Source of the DNA: DAOUMF01 sp034408935
GTDB lineage: Bacteria; Chloroflexota; Dehalococcoidia; SM23-28-2; RBG-16-64-32
NCBI GenBank assembly: GCA_034408935.1
Contig: DAOUMV010000015.1
Location: 1-64,000 of the forward strand
Reading direction: 5' to 3'
Length of the DNA: 64,000 bases
This document shows, one piece after another, positions 17,617-26,666 of this stretch. The position numbers and the translations under genes were made by a program. The first letter of the stretch is position 1. The number at the start of each line of letters is the position of its first letter. A model generated the notes under the pieces. It was not told the origin of the DNA and searched no databases. It saw only the letters and a program-made list of their open reading frames with translations.

Positions 17617-20600
17617 ATGAAACACGTTCGATTTCCCTCAGTCCTTGTGGCAGCCTTCCTAGTCCTGCTGGCGGTGGCGCCCAGCAATCTAGCCATCAAG
17701 TCATCGCAGGCCGCCTCGACGGCGCCTGGAACGGACAACCCGCCCGGCGATGAGGTCACCTACGACAGCGAAGGCGTCATCCACATCACCGTTGCCGGTG
17801 GCAGCGATGAGTCCGGCCCGCCGCTGGGCGAAGGTATGGCTGCGTCGCCGCAAGGCGCGGAGATCGAACCTGGCGGTGTTGATGAGGGTAGCTGGGACCC
17901 CTTTCCGATGCTCAAGACGGCGGGCCTGGACGACGGTCACCACGACGCCATCCGCCACGATGTCTTGAGCGGCAGCGATCGCGGCGACGCCACTGGCGAG
18001 GGCCGCTCTCTGGCCGCCGCCAACGGCACCACCTGCAACGGTCTGCCTGTGACCATCTCCGGCACCGACGGCGACGATTATCAGTTCCCCATCTACGGCA
18101 CTGAGGGCGACGATGTCATCGACGGCCGGGCCGGCATGGATATCATCTACGGCCTCGGCGGCAACGATACTATCTGCGGCGGAACGGCCGCGGATATTCT
18201 CATTGGAGGGCCCGGCGACGACTACCTGGACGGCGGCGACAACCTCTACGACACGGCGGCCTACCCGACCAGCCCGGGGCCCATCACGGCGGACATGGCG
18301 ACGAGCACCATCACCGGCGATGGAACCGATACCCTGGTCAACACGGAAGAGGTGAGCGGCTCCCCGTTCGACGACACCCTCAACGGCGGCCCCGGCAAGG
18401 ATAGGCTTAGTGGAGCGGGCGGCAACGACACCATCAACGGCTTCGGCGGCGACGACACCCTGGGGGGCGACAGCGGCAACGACACCGTGTATGGCGGCGA
18501 TGGCGCCGACCACCTCAACGGCGGCTCCGGCAACGACACCCTTGACGGGGGCGCTGGTGTCGACTGGATGGAAGGCGAGGCTGGAGACGACACGCTGGAT
18601 GGCGGCCCGGATAAGGACTCCATTTACGGCGACACCGCCACCAGCAACTCCTCCGGTGACGGCGACGACGTCCTCAACGGCGGCGATGGCGACGACGGCC
18701 TGATCGGGGACTCGTGGAAGGGCCCAGGGCACGACATCCTGAACGGCGACGACGGTAACGACAGCCTGTACGGAATGGGGGGCGACGACATCCTGAACGG
18801 CGGTCTGGGGACACGCGACGTAGTGACGTATAGCTACAGCTCAGGGCCGGTCACGGTCGACCTGTCGGCCGGCACTGCCACCGGCCACGGCAACGACACC
18901 CTCACCGGCATCGAACGGGTGATAGGCTCCCCATTCGACGATACCATCACCGGCGACGGCGGGTCGAACTACCTGAAGGGTGAAGGCGGCGACGACCTCA
19001 TCTACGGGCTCAGCGGTAACGACACCCTGGAGGGCGACAAGGGCGACGACACGCTGAACGGCGACAGCGGCAACGATTGGCTGAAGGGCGACGAGGGCGA
19101 CGATACCCTCAACGGCGGCGACGGCAATGACAGCCTCAACTGCGAGTGCACATTCAGCAGCGGGGGTGGGATCATGACTTTCAAGTGCACCCCCTATTCA
19201 AGCACCGGCGACGGCAACGACATCCTCAACGGCGGCGATGACCCCGACGGCATCATCGACGGCAGCGGCCACGACGTAATGGACGGCGGCGGCGGCGGCG
19301 ATCTCATCATGTCGTTCTACGGCGATCTCGTCGGCGACGAACTGCACGGCGGCCCCGGTGGGCCGTATGACGAGGATCTGCTCTACAGCGGTCAGGGCGA
19401 CGACATCATCGACGGCGGCGACGGCTGGGACACAGTCAGCGCCTACTATGCCCGCGGCCCCGTCGTCATCGACCTCACCGCAGGCACGCTGACCGGCCAC
19501 GGCAACGACACCCTCAGCAACATCGAGGGAGCGCGCGGCTCGAAATACGACGACACCATCATCGGCTCGCCCCAATCGGACACCTACCTCTTCGGCGACG
19601 AAGGGGACGACACCATCAACGGCGGCGGCGGCGACGATGTCCTGAGCGGCTACTGTATCGGCTACTGGGAGCAGAGCTGCCATATGGACAAGGGGGTAGA
19701 CACCCTCATGGGCGGCCCGGGCGACGACGTGTTCACCGACGTCGGCATGCAGGTCATCCTGCACATTCCCGGCGGCTGGGAGTACCTGGGCGACAACGAC
19801 ATCATCGACGGCGAGGAGGGGTCCGACACTATCTCCTACTGGGGATCGCAGGCGCCCGTCGTCGTCGACCTCGCGGCCGGCACGGGCATCATCGAGCACA
19901 CCGACGGCACCCCCTTCACCACCGACACCTTCGTCAACGTCGAGAACGCCAGGGGCAGCGAGGGAGACGATACGTTTGATGGCGACGCTGGCGCCAACGT
20001 CATTCGAGGTGAGGACGGCAACGATACCGTCAACGGCCACCAGGGCAGCGACGAGCTCTACGGCGAGAAGGGCGACGACTACCTGGACGGCGGCACAGCG
20101 GCTGACAAGATGGACGGCGGGCCGGCCGCGGACACCTGCGTCTGCGATGACCCGGGAGACATCCCCGTCTCCTGCGAGAACGCGAACGGGTGCGGCGAAC
20201 CGGGGTCGACCCCGACACCTACTCCTACTCCTGCAGGTACGGCTTCACCCACGCCGACGGCTACACCTACGCCCACAGACACCGCTTCACCCACGCCGAC
20301 GGCTACGCCTACACCAACGCCGACGGCCGCTGCCACGCCTACGCCCGCAGCTACGGCCTCACCCACGCCGACACCGACGACCACGCCCGCGCCGACCGCC
20401 ACCTCCCCGTCCACACCTTCACCGACATCCACCCCGACGGCCGTAGCCCCTGCGACTGCCACACCCGCAGTCGCGGTCACACCCACTCCGGCCGCTCTAA
20501 GTGCCGTTCAGTTGCCCACGGCCGGCGGCCAACCTAACGTCTCGAGTGGGAGCACCCACAGCGGGTGGCTGCCTGCGTCCGTGGCTGTGCTCACCGTCGG

Positions 20601-20655
20601 AATAGTCACCCTTGCGGTGGGTGGCTACTACGCCAGGAGGCGACCGCTCGGCTAG
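17617..20655 (+). CDS. RTX-type calcium-binding surface protein with Thr-Pro stalk and C-terminal membrane anchor
   Basis: 1012 residues. Signal peptide MKHVRFPSVLVAAFLVLLAV. From about residue 155 to 860 it is built of hemolysin-type nonapeptide repeats (GGxGxDxLx, e.g. LNGGSGNDTLDGGAG) that form calcium-loaded beta-rolls. Blocks such as VDLSAGTATGHGNDTLTGIE mark repeated sub-domains. A low-complexity Thr/Pro/Ala stalk (about 865-960) follows. The end has LPTAGG, a hydrophobic helix (LPASVAVLTVGIVTLAVGG) and the basic tail YYARRRPLG. This layout resembles sortase-type sorting signals, but LPTAG is not canonical LPXTG and no sortase lies in the window. Likely a calcium-stabilised surface-layer or adhesion protein. 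RBS: AAGGGG eight bases before the ATG. Confidence 0.9.
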   Translation: MKHVRFPSVLVAAFLVLLAVAPSNLAIKSSQAASTAPGTDNPPGDEVTYDSEGVIHITVAGGSDESGPPLGEGMAASPQGAEIEPGGVDEGSWDPFPMLKTAGLDDGHHDAIRHDVLSGSDRGDATGEGRSLAAANGTTCNGLPVTISGTDGDDYQFPIYGTEGDDVIDGRAGMDIIYGLGGNDTICGGTAADILIGGPGDDYLDGGDNLYDTAAYPTSPGPITADMATSTITGDGTDTLVNTEEVSGSPFDDTLNGGPGKDRLSGAGGNDTINGFGGDDTLGGDSGNDTVYGGDGADHLNGGSGNDTLDGGAGVDWMEGEAGDDTLDGGPDKDSIYGDTATSNSSGDGDDVLNGGDGDDGLIGDSWKGPGHDILNGDDGNDSLYGMGGDDILNGGLGTRDVVTYSYSSGPVTVDLSAGTATGHGNDTLTGIERVIGSPFDDTITGDGGSNYLKGEGGDDLIYGLSGNDTLEGDKGDDTLNGDSGNDWLKGDEGDDTLNGGDGNDSLNCECTFSSGGGIMTFKCTPYSSTGDGNDILNGGDDPDGIIDGSGHDVMDGGGGGDLIMSFYGDLVGDELHGGPGGPYDEDLLYSGQGDDIIDGGDGWDTVSAYYARGPVVIDLTAGTLTGHGNDTLSNIEGARGSKYDDTIIGSPQSDTYLFGDEGDDTINGGGGDDVLSGYCIGYWEQSCHMDKGVDTLMGGPGDDVFTDVGMQVILHIPGGWEYLGDNDIIDGEEGSDTISYWGSQAPVVVDLAAGTGIIEHTDGTPFTTDTFVNVENARGSEGDDTFDGDAGANVIRGEDGNDTVNGHQGSDELYGEKGDDYLDGGTAADKMDGGPAADTCVCDDPGDIPVSCENANGCGEPGSTPTPTPTPAGTASPTPTATPTPTDTASPTPTATPTPTPTAAATPTPAATASPTPTPTTTPAPTATSPSTPSPTSTPTAVAPATATPAVAVTPTPAALSAVQLPTAGGQPNVSSGSTHSGWLPASVAVLTVGIVTLAVGGYYARRRPLG

Positions 20656-21399
20656 GGGGCGCTGTCGCGGGCCCTTAGCAGGCATATGACGGGCGGACGG
20701 CAAGCCCCGCGCCGCTTTCTCTGGGCGGGCCATCAAGGGGGCACGGGCGCGAGCTCACTGTCCGCCGCAGGCATTGTGCACCTGAGCTGAGCGGGTGTCA
20801 ACGGGGGCCGTTGCCGTCGCTCTCGACCCGCCGCCCTCCGCGGCTAGAAGTGCGAGCCGTCTTTGACCTGCTCTTGACACCCCCCACACCGAGCCTGAAC
20901 CCGCTCGAGCCTACGCCCAAGACCTCTTGCCCGTCTCAACTCACAGGAACAAACGGACAGCTAGACTGGACAGGCAGGCGATGGTAGGGTTACGTTCACA
21001 CACTTCGATCACGAAACCGGGCACAGCGCTGCCCGCCCGAAAAGACGCTCCCCCACGCTCGCGTGCTCCTCCGTTCCCGCCACGCTCTCGGGCGGCATCG
21101 GATGACCAGTGGGCTGCCAGGGAATCCGCCTCCACTGGCGGAGGCACTAACCAACGGCGGCCCACCTGCGTTCCTCCATACGGGTACAGCAGTCGCGCTG
21201 AACCCCGGTAGCCCCTCGACGTGGCCGCTGGCATCTGCACACGACACCCAGCCACGCCGGGGGGTTCATCTTCTGTGGCGCAGGCCGCCCCGCCAACAGC
21301 TCCGCGTCCTCTGCCCAGCCACGCTCTGCCACTACGTCGCTGGTGGGGTCGGCGTCGTGAGAGCGGAAGGATCTATGACAGCATCACCAGGGCCCGGCG
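20656..21399. other. 744-base gene-poor region
   Basis: Open frames here have no ribosome sites or recognisable domains. A palindrome TCCGCC-TCCACT-GGCGGA lies at 21125-21142. I see nothing else I can name. Confidence 0.5.
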
Positions 21400-22986
21400 T
21401 CAGCTGCCTGGCCTTGTGGGCCTGACACCGATATCACCATAGCTCAAGAGGTAGCCAGCGCCCTGCAACCCTTCAATGATTCCCGGCAACGCCAACATGG
21501 TGTTGTAGGCCTGCATGTGCAGGATCACAACCGCGCCGGGATGGGCATTGTTCAGAATGGTAGAAGTTATGTGGCCCACTGATGTGCCGGCCCAATCTCT
21601 GGGATCGATGTCCCACATGTAGATCGAATAGCCAAGCGAAGCGGCTACTGAATCCACAAAGGAATTGTGGGCCCGATAAGGTGGCCGCAAGAGATAGCAT
21701 CTCCCAACACCAGCCCCACGAAGTATCTCGCTTCGGATCCCCTCAGCCGAGAGCTGAGTCAAGTTGGCATGGGAGTAGGTATGGTTGCAGACCAGATGCC
21801 CTTCCGCCCACATCCTGTCGATGATTGGGTTGTCAGCGGCCCAACTCCCGGTTGGGAAGAAGATCGCCTTGGCACCATACTTAGCCAACGTATCCAGGAT
21901 CTGACTCACTATGACGCCAGAACTATCAGCATCATCGAAGGTCAGGACGAAATTCCTCCCATCAGTCGGCACTACCGGTGGTGGGTCGGTGGCGACCAGC
22001 CAGTAGCCGCTGCCGCTTGGGGTAGCGGCCATCCCCACGATCGGTCGGTCGCTGGTGACGTTCCCCGCGGAGCCGAGAAAGAGGGCATCTCCATAAGTGA
22101 AGATCCCGCCGTCGGAGGCCACAAGCCAGTAGCCGTTGCCGCTTGGAGTGGCCGCCATGCCCACGATAGGCCGCTCGAGGGCGATGTCGCCCGCGGAGCC
22201 GTGGAAGCCGGCGTCGCCGAAAGCGAAGATGCCCCCGTCGGAGGCCACAAGCCAGTAGCCGTTGCCGCTTGGAGTGGCCGCTATCCCCACGATCGGCTGC
22301 TCGAGGGCGATGTTACCCGCGGAACCGAAGAAGTCGGCGTCGCCGAAAGCGAAGATGCCCCCGTCGGAGGCCACCAGCCAGTAGCCATCGCCGGTTGTAG
22401 TGACGGCCATCCCCACGATCGGCTGCTCAAGGGCGATGTTGCCTGCGGAGCCGCGGAAGACGGCATCGCCATAAGTGAACATGCCCCCGTCGGAGGCGAC
22501 AAGCCAATAGCCGTTGCCGCTTGGGCTGGCCGCCATGCTTACGATCGGCTGGTTGAGGGGGATGTCGCCAGCGGAGCCGTGAAAGCCGGCGTCGCCGTAG
22601 GTGAACATCCCGCCGTCGGAGGCGACGAGCCAGTAGCCGTTGCCGCTTGGGGTAGCCGCCATGCTCACGATGGGCTTCTCGAGGACGACGTCCGCCGTGG
22701 AGCCATGGAAACCAGCATCGCCGTAGGTGAAGATGTCCTCGTCGGTGGCGACGACGGCGGTGCTGGCCTTGTCGGTGACGGAAACGACCTCGTCGGCGGC
22801 ATTGGCCACGCACACCCGGTCGGCGCTCGGGTTCACCTCAACGCAAACGGGATTATCACCCACTGGGTCGGCGGCGAAGACGGCAGGGGTCGCGTGGGTG
22901 CTGTGGCTCTGCGGCACGCCCACCAGCAGAGCCGTCGCCACCGTTGGCGCCAACAGGCCCAGGAGAGGAGAGCGCCTGTGTTTCAT
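21400..22986 (-). CDS. Exported polysaccharide deacetylase (NodB domain) with six-unit 42-residue repeat array
   Basis: 528 residues from the ATG at 22986 (GGAAAGGG upstream; the frame is open further up but lacks a better site). Signal peptide MKHRRSPLLGLLAPTVATAL. A short region with cysteines leads into the repeat array (about 80-340). The first unit lacks its GYWLVAS start and the array ends with a lone GYWLVATD, so six full units are present in circularly shifted form. The catalytic domain (about 348-525) has the NodB motifs: TFDD, HTYSH (metal-binding histidines), RPPYRAHN, DIDPRDW and VILHM. The usual TFDDGP is TFDDAD here. It should remove acetyl groups from a surface or environmental polysaccharide. 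Confidence 0.9.
   Translation of the reverse strand: MKHRRSPLLGLLAPTVATALLVGVPQSHSTHATPAVFAADPVGDNPVCVEVNPSADRVCVANAADEVVSVTDKASTAVVATDEDIFTYGDAGFHGSTADVVLEKPIVSMAATPSGNGYWLVASDGGMFTYGDAGFHGSAGDIPLNQPIVSMAASPSGNGYWLVASDGGMFTYGDAVFRGSAGNIALEQPIVGMAVTTTGDGYWLVASDGGIFAFGDADFFGSAGNIALEQPIVGIAATPSGNGYWLVASDGGIFAFGDAGFHGSAGDIALERPIVGMAATPSGNGYWLVASDGGIFTYGDALFLGSAGNVTSDRPIVGMAATPSGSGYWLVATDPPPVVPTDGRNFVLTFDDADSSGVIVSQILDTLAKYGAKAIFFPTGSWAADNPIIDRMWAEGHLVCNHTYSHANLTQLSAEGIRSEILRGAGVGRCYLLRPPYRAHNSFVDSVAASLGYSIYMWDIDPRDWAGTSVGHITSTILNNAHPGAVVILHMQAYNTMLALPGIIEGLQGAGYLLSYGDIGVRPTRPGS
21990..22740 (-). repeat. Third array of 42-residue repeats
   Basis: About six 126-bp units of the GYWLVASDGG(I/M)F(A/T) family inside the deacetylase gene, more diverged than the other two arrays. 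Confidence 0.95.
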
Positions 22987-23231
22987 AACCGCGTCCCTTT
23001 CCTGCACAAGACAGGAATCGCCGCACGCGCAGCAGCCGTACGACAAACACTATGTGGCATACAAGCCTGGGTAGGGAGGACCAATACCCCAATACTCACC
23101 AGGAGTCGCTGGGCGGGATCCACTTGAGCGAGCACAGCATCTCTTCGAAGGGCCGCAGCTCTCCCACACTCAGGGCGGCACCGCTGGTCACAGCCACGTC
23201 ACGCCCCAGCGGTCAGGAGGGGCTGACGGCT

Positions 23232-23248
23232 TAATCATCGTCTGATTA
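23232..23248. terminator. AT-rich stem-loop after tRNA-Val
   Basis: TAATCA (23232-23237) and TGATTA (23243-23248) form a 6-bp stem with a 5-base loop just past the 3' end of tRNA-Val. It may end tRNA transcription. Confidence 0.35.
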
Positions 23249-23258
23249 TCGAATCTGC

Positions 23259-23333
23259 TGGTGGGCGGTACTGGATTCGAACCAGTGACCTCTTGCGTGT
23301 GAAGCAAGCGCTCTCCCGCTGAGCTAACCGCCC
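23259..23333 (-). tRNA. tRNA-Val, anticodon CAC, CCA encoded
   Basis: Complete cloverleaf: acceptor GGGCGGT/ACCGCCC with discriminator A and CCA, D arm GCTC/GAGC, anticodon stem CTTGC/GCAAG with loop TTCACAC (CAC, reads GUG), T arm with TTCGAAT. Confidence 0.95.
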
Positions 23334-23431
23334 GCCGTCAATGCGATTCTAGTGCCGCTCCTCCGAAGGCGTCAAGGCAACTCGGCCGCCTGGTACGCTA
23401 GGACTCGCCGTGCGCAGAGGCGTTGGCCCCG

Positions 23432-23926
23432 CTAGTCGACCGGTGACTCGCCTGGGCCTTCACGGCGGATGAGAAAAGTGGCACGGCCGAGGGCGATGAG
23501 CCGATCTCTACCGTCGCGGATCTCGGCCGTACCGAAGGCGACAGTGCGAGCCTTCCGCACGATGTGCCCCTCGGCGAATAGGTCTCTCCCCTCAACGGCG
23601 TCGACAAACGTTACGTTCAGGTCGGCCGTCGCGTGCGCGGTCACGTCGTCATCATCCGGCCCGTAGGTGGTGAAAAGGGCGATGGCTACCGACATGTCCA
23701 CTAGACTGCCGAGGAAGCCGCCATGGGGCCAGGCCCCGTGCTTTGTCGGGTCCAGGGCGACGTGGAGCCTGCTGCTTGCTGGCCCGAGGCCCACTACCTC
23801 CGCGCCCAGCAGATGCCAGAAAGGGTGCAGATCCCAGGACCGGACCTCAGCCAGGCGCTCCTCCCAGCTGCCCGTCTGGGAAAGACGCGGCATGCGTCGA
23901 TGCTGCCAGCGACTAGCTTTCGCCAT
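23432..23926 (-). CDS. Hotdog-fold acyl-CoA thioesterase (PaaI/4HBT type)
   Basis: 164 residues. Members hydrolyse acyl- or aryl-CoA thioesters in the cytoplasm. The hotdog core is visible: HPFWHLLGAEVV, then KHGAWPHGGFLGSLVDMSVA (the HGG/D catalytic-helix region), TADLNVTFVDAV, and the strands LFAEGHIVRKARTVAFGTAEI and RLIALGRATFLI. No clear ribosome site marks the start; a second ATG 33 bases in (23893) is also possible. It stands alone between tRNA-Val and the transporter, so its substrate cannot be guessed. Confidence 0.85.
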   Translation of the reverse strand: MAKASRWQHRRMPRLSQTGSWEERLAEVRSWDLHPFWHLLGAEVVGLGPASSRLHVALDPTKHGAWPHGGFLGSLVDMSVAIALFTTYGPDDDDVTAHATADLNVTFVDAVEGRDLFAEGHIVRKARTVAFGTAEIRDGRDRLIALGRATFLIRREGPGESPVD

Positions 23927-24214
23927 AGCTTGGAATGAGTGTCAGGAACGCCTGCCCTCCGCGATTGTGCGCCTGGGCGGGGCGGGCGTCAACTGGACTG
24001 GCTCCCGCCCTCGGCGGCAGAGTGGGAGTTGTTGGCCCTCGCGGGGCCTGCCCAGCGCTAGCCCCTCGCGAGTAAGGAGGACTCTTGCGCCTTGATCGGC
24101 CAGTAGGAAGTGAAAAGGGGCCGGACTACATGCTCTTCTAGTTGGTGCACGCTTCCCCTGGGAGGACTTGCGGCAGTGGGTGCCGCATCGCTAGCCGTCA
24201 GCGGGATCTGCTCG

Positions 24215-25528
24215 TCAGACCTCCGCAGACGCCGTTCGACCATGCCCGCGGCTGACTCGCGTCCCTTTCCCCAACGGGGGTGGGCCGACGAAAAGAACGA
24301 GAAGGGCCGCGACACAGTCAATGCTAATGAACACCAGATAGGCAACAGTGTAGCTGTCCAACAAGTCATGCATGAAGCCGGCGAAGACGGGGCCCACGGC
24401 AGAGAAGATGCCGCTGAACGCCGTCATCGCTCCCAGGATTGTGGCCACAGAGGTCAGCCCAAAATAGTGGGCCACGACCAGCGGCTGGAGGGCCACCACC
24501 GCCCCCATGGCGTAGCCGAAGATGAGCACGAAAGCCACTATGCCGATCACGCTATCCGTGGAAATCAGAATTGCCAGCCCAACGGCCTCCATCAGGAACA
24601 CGCCGACGAGAACCCGATTCGGCGCCACTCGGTCAGACAGGTAGCCGGACCCCACCTTGCCGAAGATGCCCATCCCTGCCACCAGACCCAGAACCAGACC
24701 GGCCAGCTCCGGGGCCACGCCTCGGTCCTCCATGAAAGGCGATGTGTGGAGGAGCACCGCGCCCAGGCTGGCGAAGCCGAGACCTATCGCCGCCGTGGTC
24801 AGGATGAACGCCCTAGTCCTAATCGCCTCGCCGACTGACCAGGTCCGGGCCATCGGAGCAGGCTGCCGACCTAAGTCAGGGTCGGACGTGTCAGAGGCAG
24901 AAGCCAAGCTCGCGCCGTCCGGTAGGAGTCCGCGGTCAGCGGGGTGTTGTCGGATCACGAGCAGGATCAGGGGGAGAGCGACGGCGATGATAACCAGCCC
25001 CATGATGGAGAAAGTCGACCGCCATCCCACCACAGAGATCAGCACCTTGCACAAGGGCGCCATCACCAGCCCCCCGAAGCCGATGCCGGTCGTAGTGATA
25101 CCCATGGCGAGGCCCCGCCGTCGCTGGAACCAGTTGGCTACTACCTGGGAGACCGGCACGATCATGATTCCTGCCCGCCAGACGGCCATCATCGCGAACA
25201 TGGCGTACAGGTAGACGAGCGACCAGGTGGCCCCCAACAAGGCGAAGCAGATCCCCATGCCCGTGGCACCAGCGGCGAGGACCGGCCTTGCCCCCAGCCG
25301 CTCGACCGCCAGGCCCACGAGTGGGCCCATAACGCCACTGACTACGGTCGCTGTGGCGATGCCAAGCGAGACCTCTCCACGGCTCCAGCCAAACTCCTCC
25401 TCGAAGGGGACGACGAAGACGCCCAGAGAGTAGAAACCGAGGCCAGCGCTAAGAAGCAAGATGGCGGCAAGGGACGCCACCACCGACCATCCGTAGAAGA
25501 CCTGGGACGCCGGAGAGGAGCGATTCAC
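24215..25528 (-). CDS. MFS transporter, oxalate/formate or monocarboxylate type
   Basis: 437 residues with twelve predicted TM helices. The start FYGWSVVASLAAILLLSAGLGFYSLGVFVVPF and the FGWSRGEVSLG loop are typical of the OFA/monocarboxylate branch of the major facilitator superfamily. The loop RLGARPVL matches the MFS motif A region, and a central cytoplasmic loop lies at about 190-225. It probably moves a small carboxylate across the inner membrane; the substrate is not determinable here. It lies downstream of cydB on the same strand, separated by 112 bases with a hairpin, so it is likely a separate unit. Confidence 0.87.
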   Translation of the reverse strand: MNRSSPASQVFYGWSVVASLAAILLLSAGLGFYSLGVFVVPFEEEFGWSRGEVSLGIATATVVSGVMGPLVGLAVERLGARPVLAAGATGMGICFALLGATWSLVYLYAMFAMMAVWRAGIMIVPVSQVVANWFQRRRGLAMGITTTGIGFGGLVMAPLCKVLISVVGWRSTFSIMGLVIIAVALPLILLVIRQHPADRGLLPDGASLASASDTSDPDLGRQPAPMARTWSVGEAIRTRAFILTTAAIGLGFASLGAVLLHTSPFMEDRGVAPELAGLVLGLVAGMGIFGKVGSGYLSDRVAPNRVLVGVFLMEAVGLAILISTDSVIGIVAFVLIFGYAMGAVVALQPLVVAHYFGLTSVATILGAMTAFSGIFSAVGPVFAGFMHDLLDSYTVAYLVFISIDCVAALLVLFVGPPPLGKGTRVSRGHGRTASAEV

Positions 25529-25609
25529 AGCAGCGGGTGTTCAATTACGTGCCGGCCCGCTCGCAGGCACCTGGAGGGCACCATCCCCGATGATAGACCC
25601 GATGCCACG

Positions 25610-25629
25610 GGGGCCGCAATGGCGGCCCC
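25610..25629 (-). terminator. Hairpin after cydB
   Basis: GGGGCCGC (25610-25617) and GCGGCCCC (25622-25629) form a perfect 8-bp stem with a 4-base loop, 12 bases past the cydB stop. No U-run follows. Confidence 0.5.
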
Positions 25630-25640
25630 AAGTGCTGGCC

Positions 25641-26666
25641 TCAGTAGTCTCGCCCTTCTCCCTCCACGGCCGGGCCGCCCGTCTTTTCGCTGAACACGAT
25701 GTAGAGCAGCGCCAGCGATGGGACGAGGATCACGGAGCCCACGACTAGGGCGATGAGAAACGGCTCGAGCGTGGCGTCGGCAGCCGCCAAGTCCGAGATG
25801 CGCTGGTCAGGCGGAATGAGATACGGATACTGCACCGCACCCCAACCGCCGATGATTAGGCCTACGGCGCCCGCTGCCACCGTCTGCGCGAGCAGGTACC
25901 AGCGCTGCCACAACACCGCCAGGGCCATCGCCCATGCGGCGGCCGCCACGCTCATCACCGCCAGGGCGGCGGGCTTCCCCAGCTCGTCCCAGAACGGCTC
26001 CGCGTCCCAGTAAGCGATTGGAAGGGCGACAACCACAAGAACCGCTAGCAGGAGGCCAGCGAGGAGACCGCGGGTCCGGAAGTCTTCCTGCATCTCGCCG
26101 CTCGCGCGGACGGTCATGTAGCAGGCAGCGAGGAAGCCGCAAATGGCCACTGCGATAAGGCCGCACAGGATGGCGAACGGTTGCAGCCATGGCTCCCAAA
26201 TCCCTGACGTGACCTCTCCGTTCTCGACCGTGATGTGGCCGCCCGCGACGGCACCCAGAGCCATGCCCATTACCAAGGGAGTGACAACGCTGGCTGCCGC
26301 GAACAGGGCAGTCATCCCAGGAAGTGCGGCTTCGGTGCCGCGCCCGAAGTGCCGAAAGGCGAACGCCGCTCCCCTGAAGACGATGCCGACAAGGGCGATC
26401 ACAACCGGGACGATAAGGGCGATAGACAAGTCGGCGAACGCGGGCGGGAACGCGGTGAACGTGGCAACCACGACAAGAATCAGCCAGACGTGGTTCGTCT
26501 CCCACACGGGGCCCATAGCACGAGAGATCGCCTGGCGCTGCTGGGCCGCCCGCGGCCCCGTGGCCAGCCCTGTCCAGATACCGCCGCCGAAGTCAGCGCC
26601 GCCGAGCATCGCATAGGCGATGATCCCAACCAGCACGACGGCGGCAGCCAGGTCCTCAAGCGGCAT
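25641..26666 (-). CDS. cydB: Cytochrome bd ubiquinol oxidase subunit II
   Basis: 341-residue integral membrane subunit of the cytochrome bd oxidase, which oxidises quinol and reduces O2 to water without pumping protons. The family's first-helix signature is intact (YAMLGGADFGGGIWTGLA, with GGxDFGxG), followed by GPVWETNHVWLILVVVATFTAFPPAF. About eight TM helices. The start at 26666 is set by AGGAGG seven bases upstream. It overlaps the cydA stop by 11 bases, so the two are translationally coupled. No cydX-like small subunit or cydDC assembly transporter is seen next to it. Confidence 0.93.
   Translation of the reverse strand: MPLEDLAAAVVLVGIIAYAMLGGADFGGGIWTGLATGPRAAQQRQAISRAMGPVWETNHVWLILVVVATFTAFPPAFADLSIALIVPVVIALVGIVFRGAAFAFRHFGRGTEAALPGMTALFAAASVVTPLVMGMALGAVAGGHITVENGEVTSGIWEPWLQPFAILCGLIAVAICGFLAACYMTVRASGEMQEDFRTRGLLAGLLLAVLVVVALPIAYWDAEPFWDELGKPAALAVMSVAAAAWAMALAVLWQRWYLLAQTVAAGAVGLIIGGWGAVQYPYLIPPDQRISDLAAADATLEPFLIALVVGSVILVPSLALLYIVFSEKTGGPAVEGEGRDY

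Noticed and set aside
17617..20655. CRISPR array because of dense repeats
   Set aside because: The repeats are coding, short and irregular, as expected for RTX nonapeptides.
20927..21211. 94-codon frame in the gene-poor region
   Set aside because: No ribosome site, low-complexity composition and a competing frame on the other strand.
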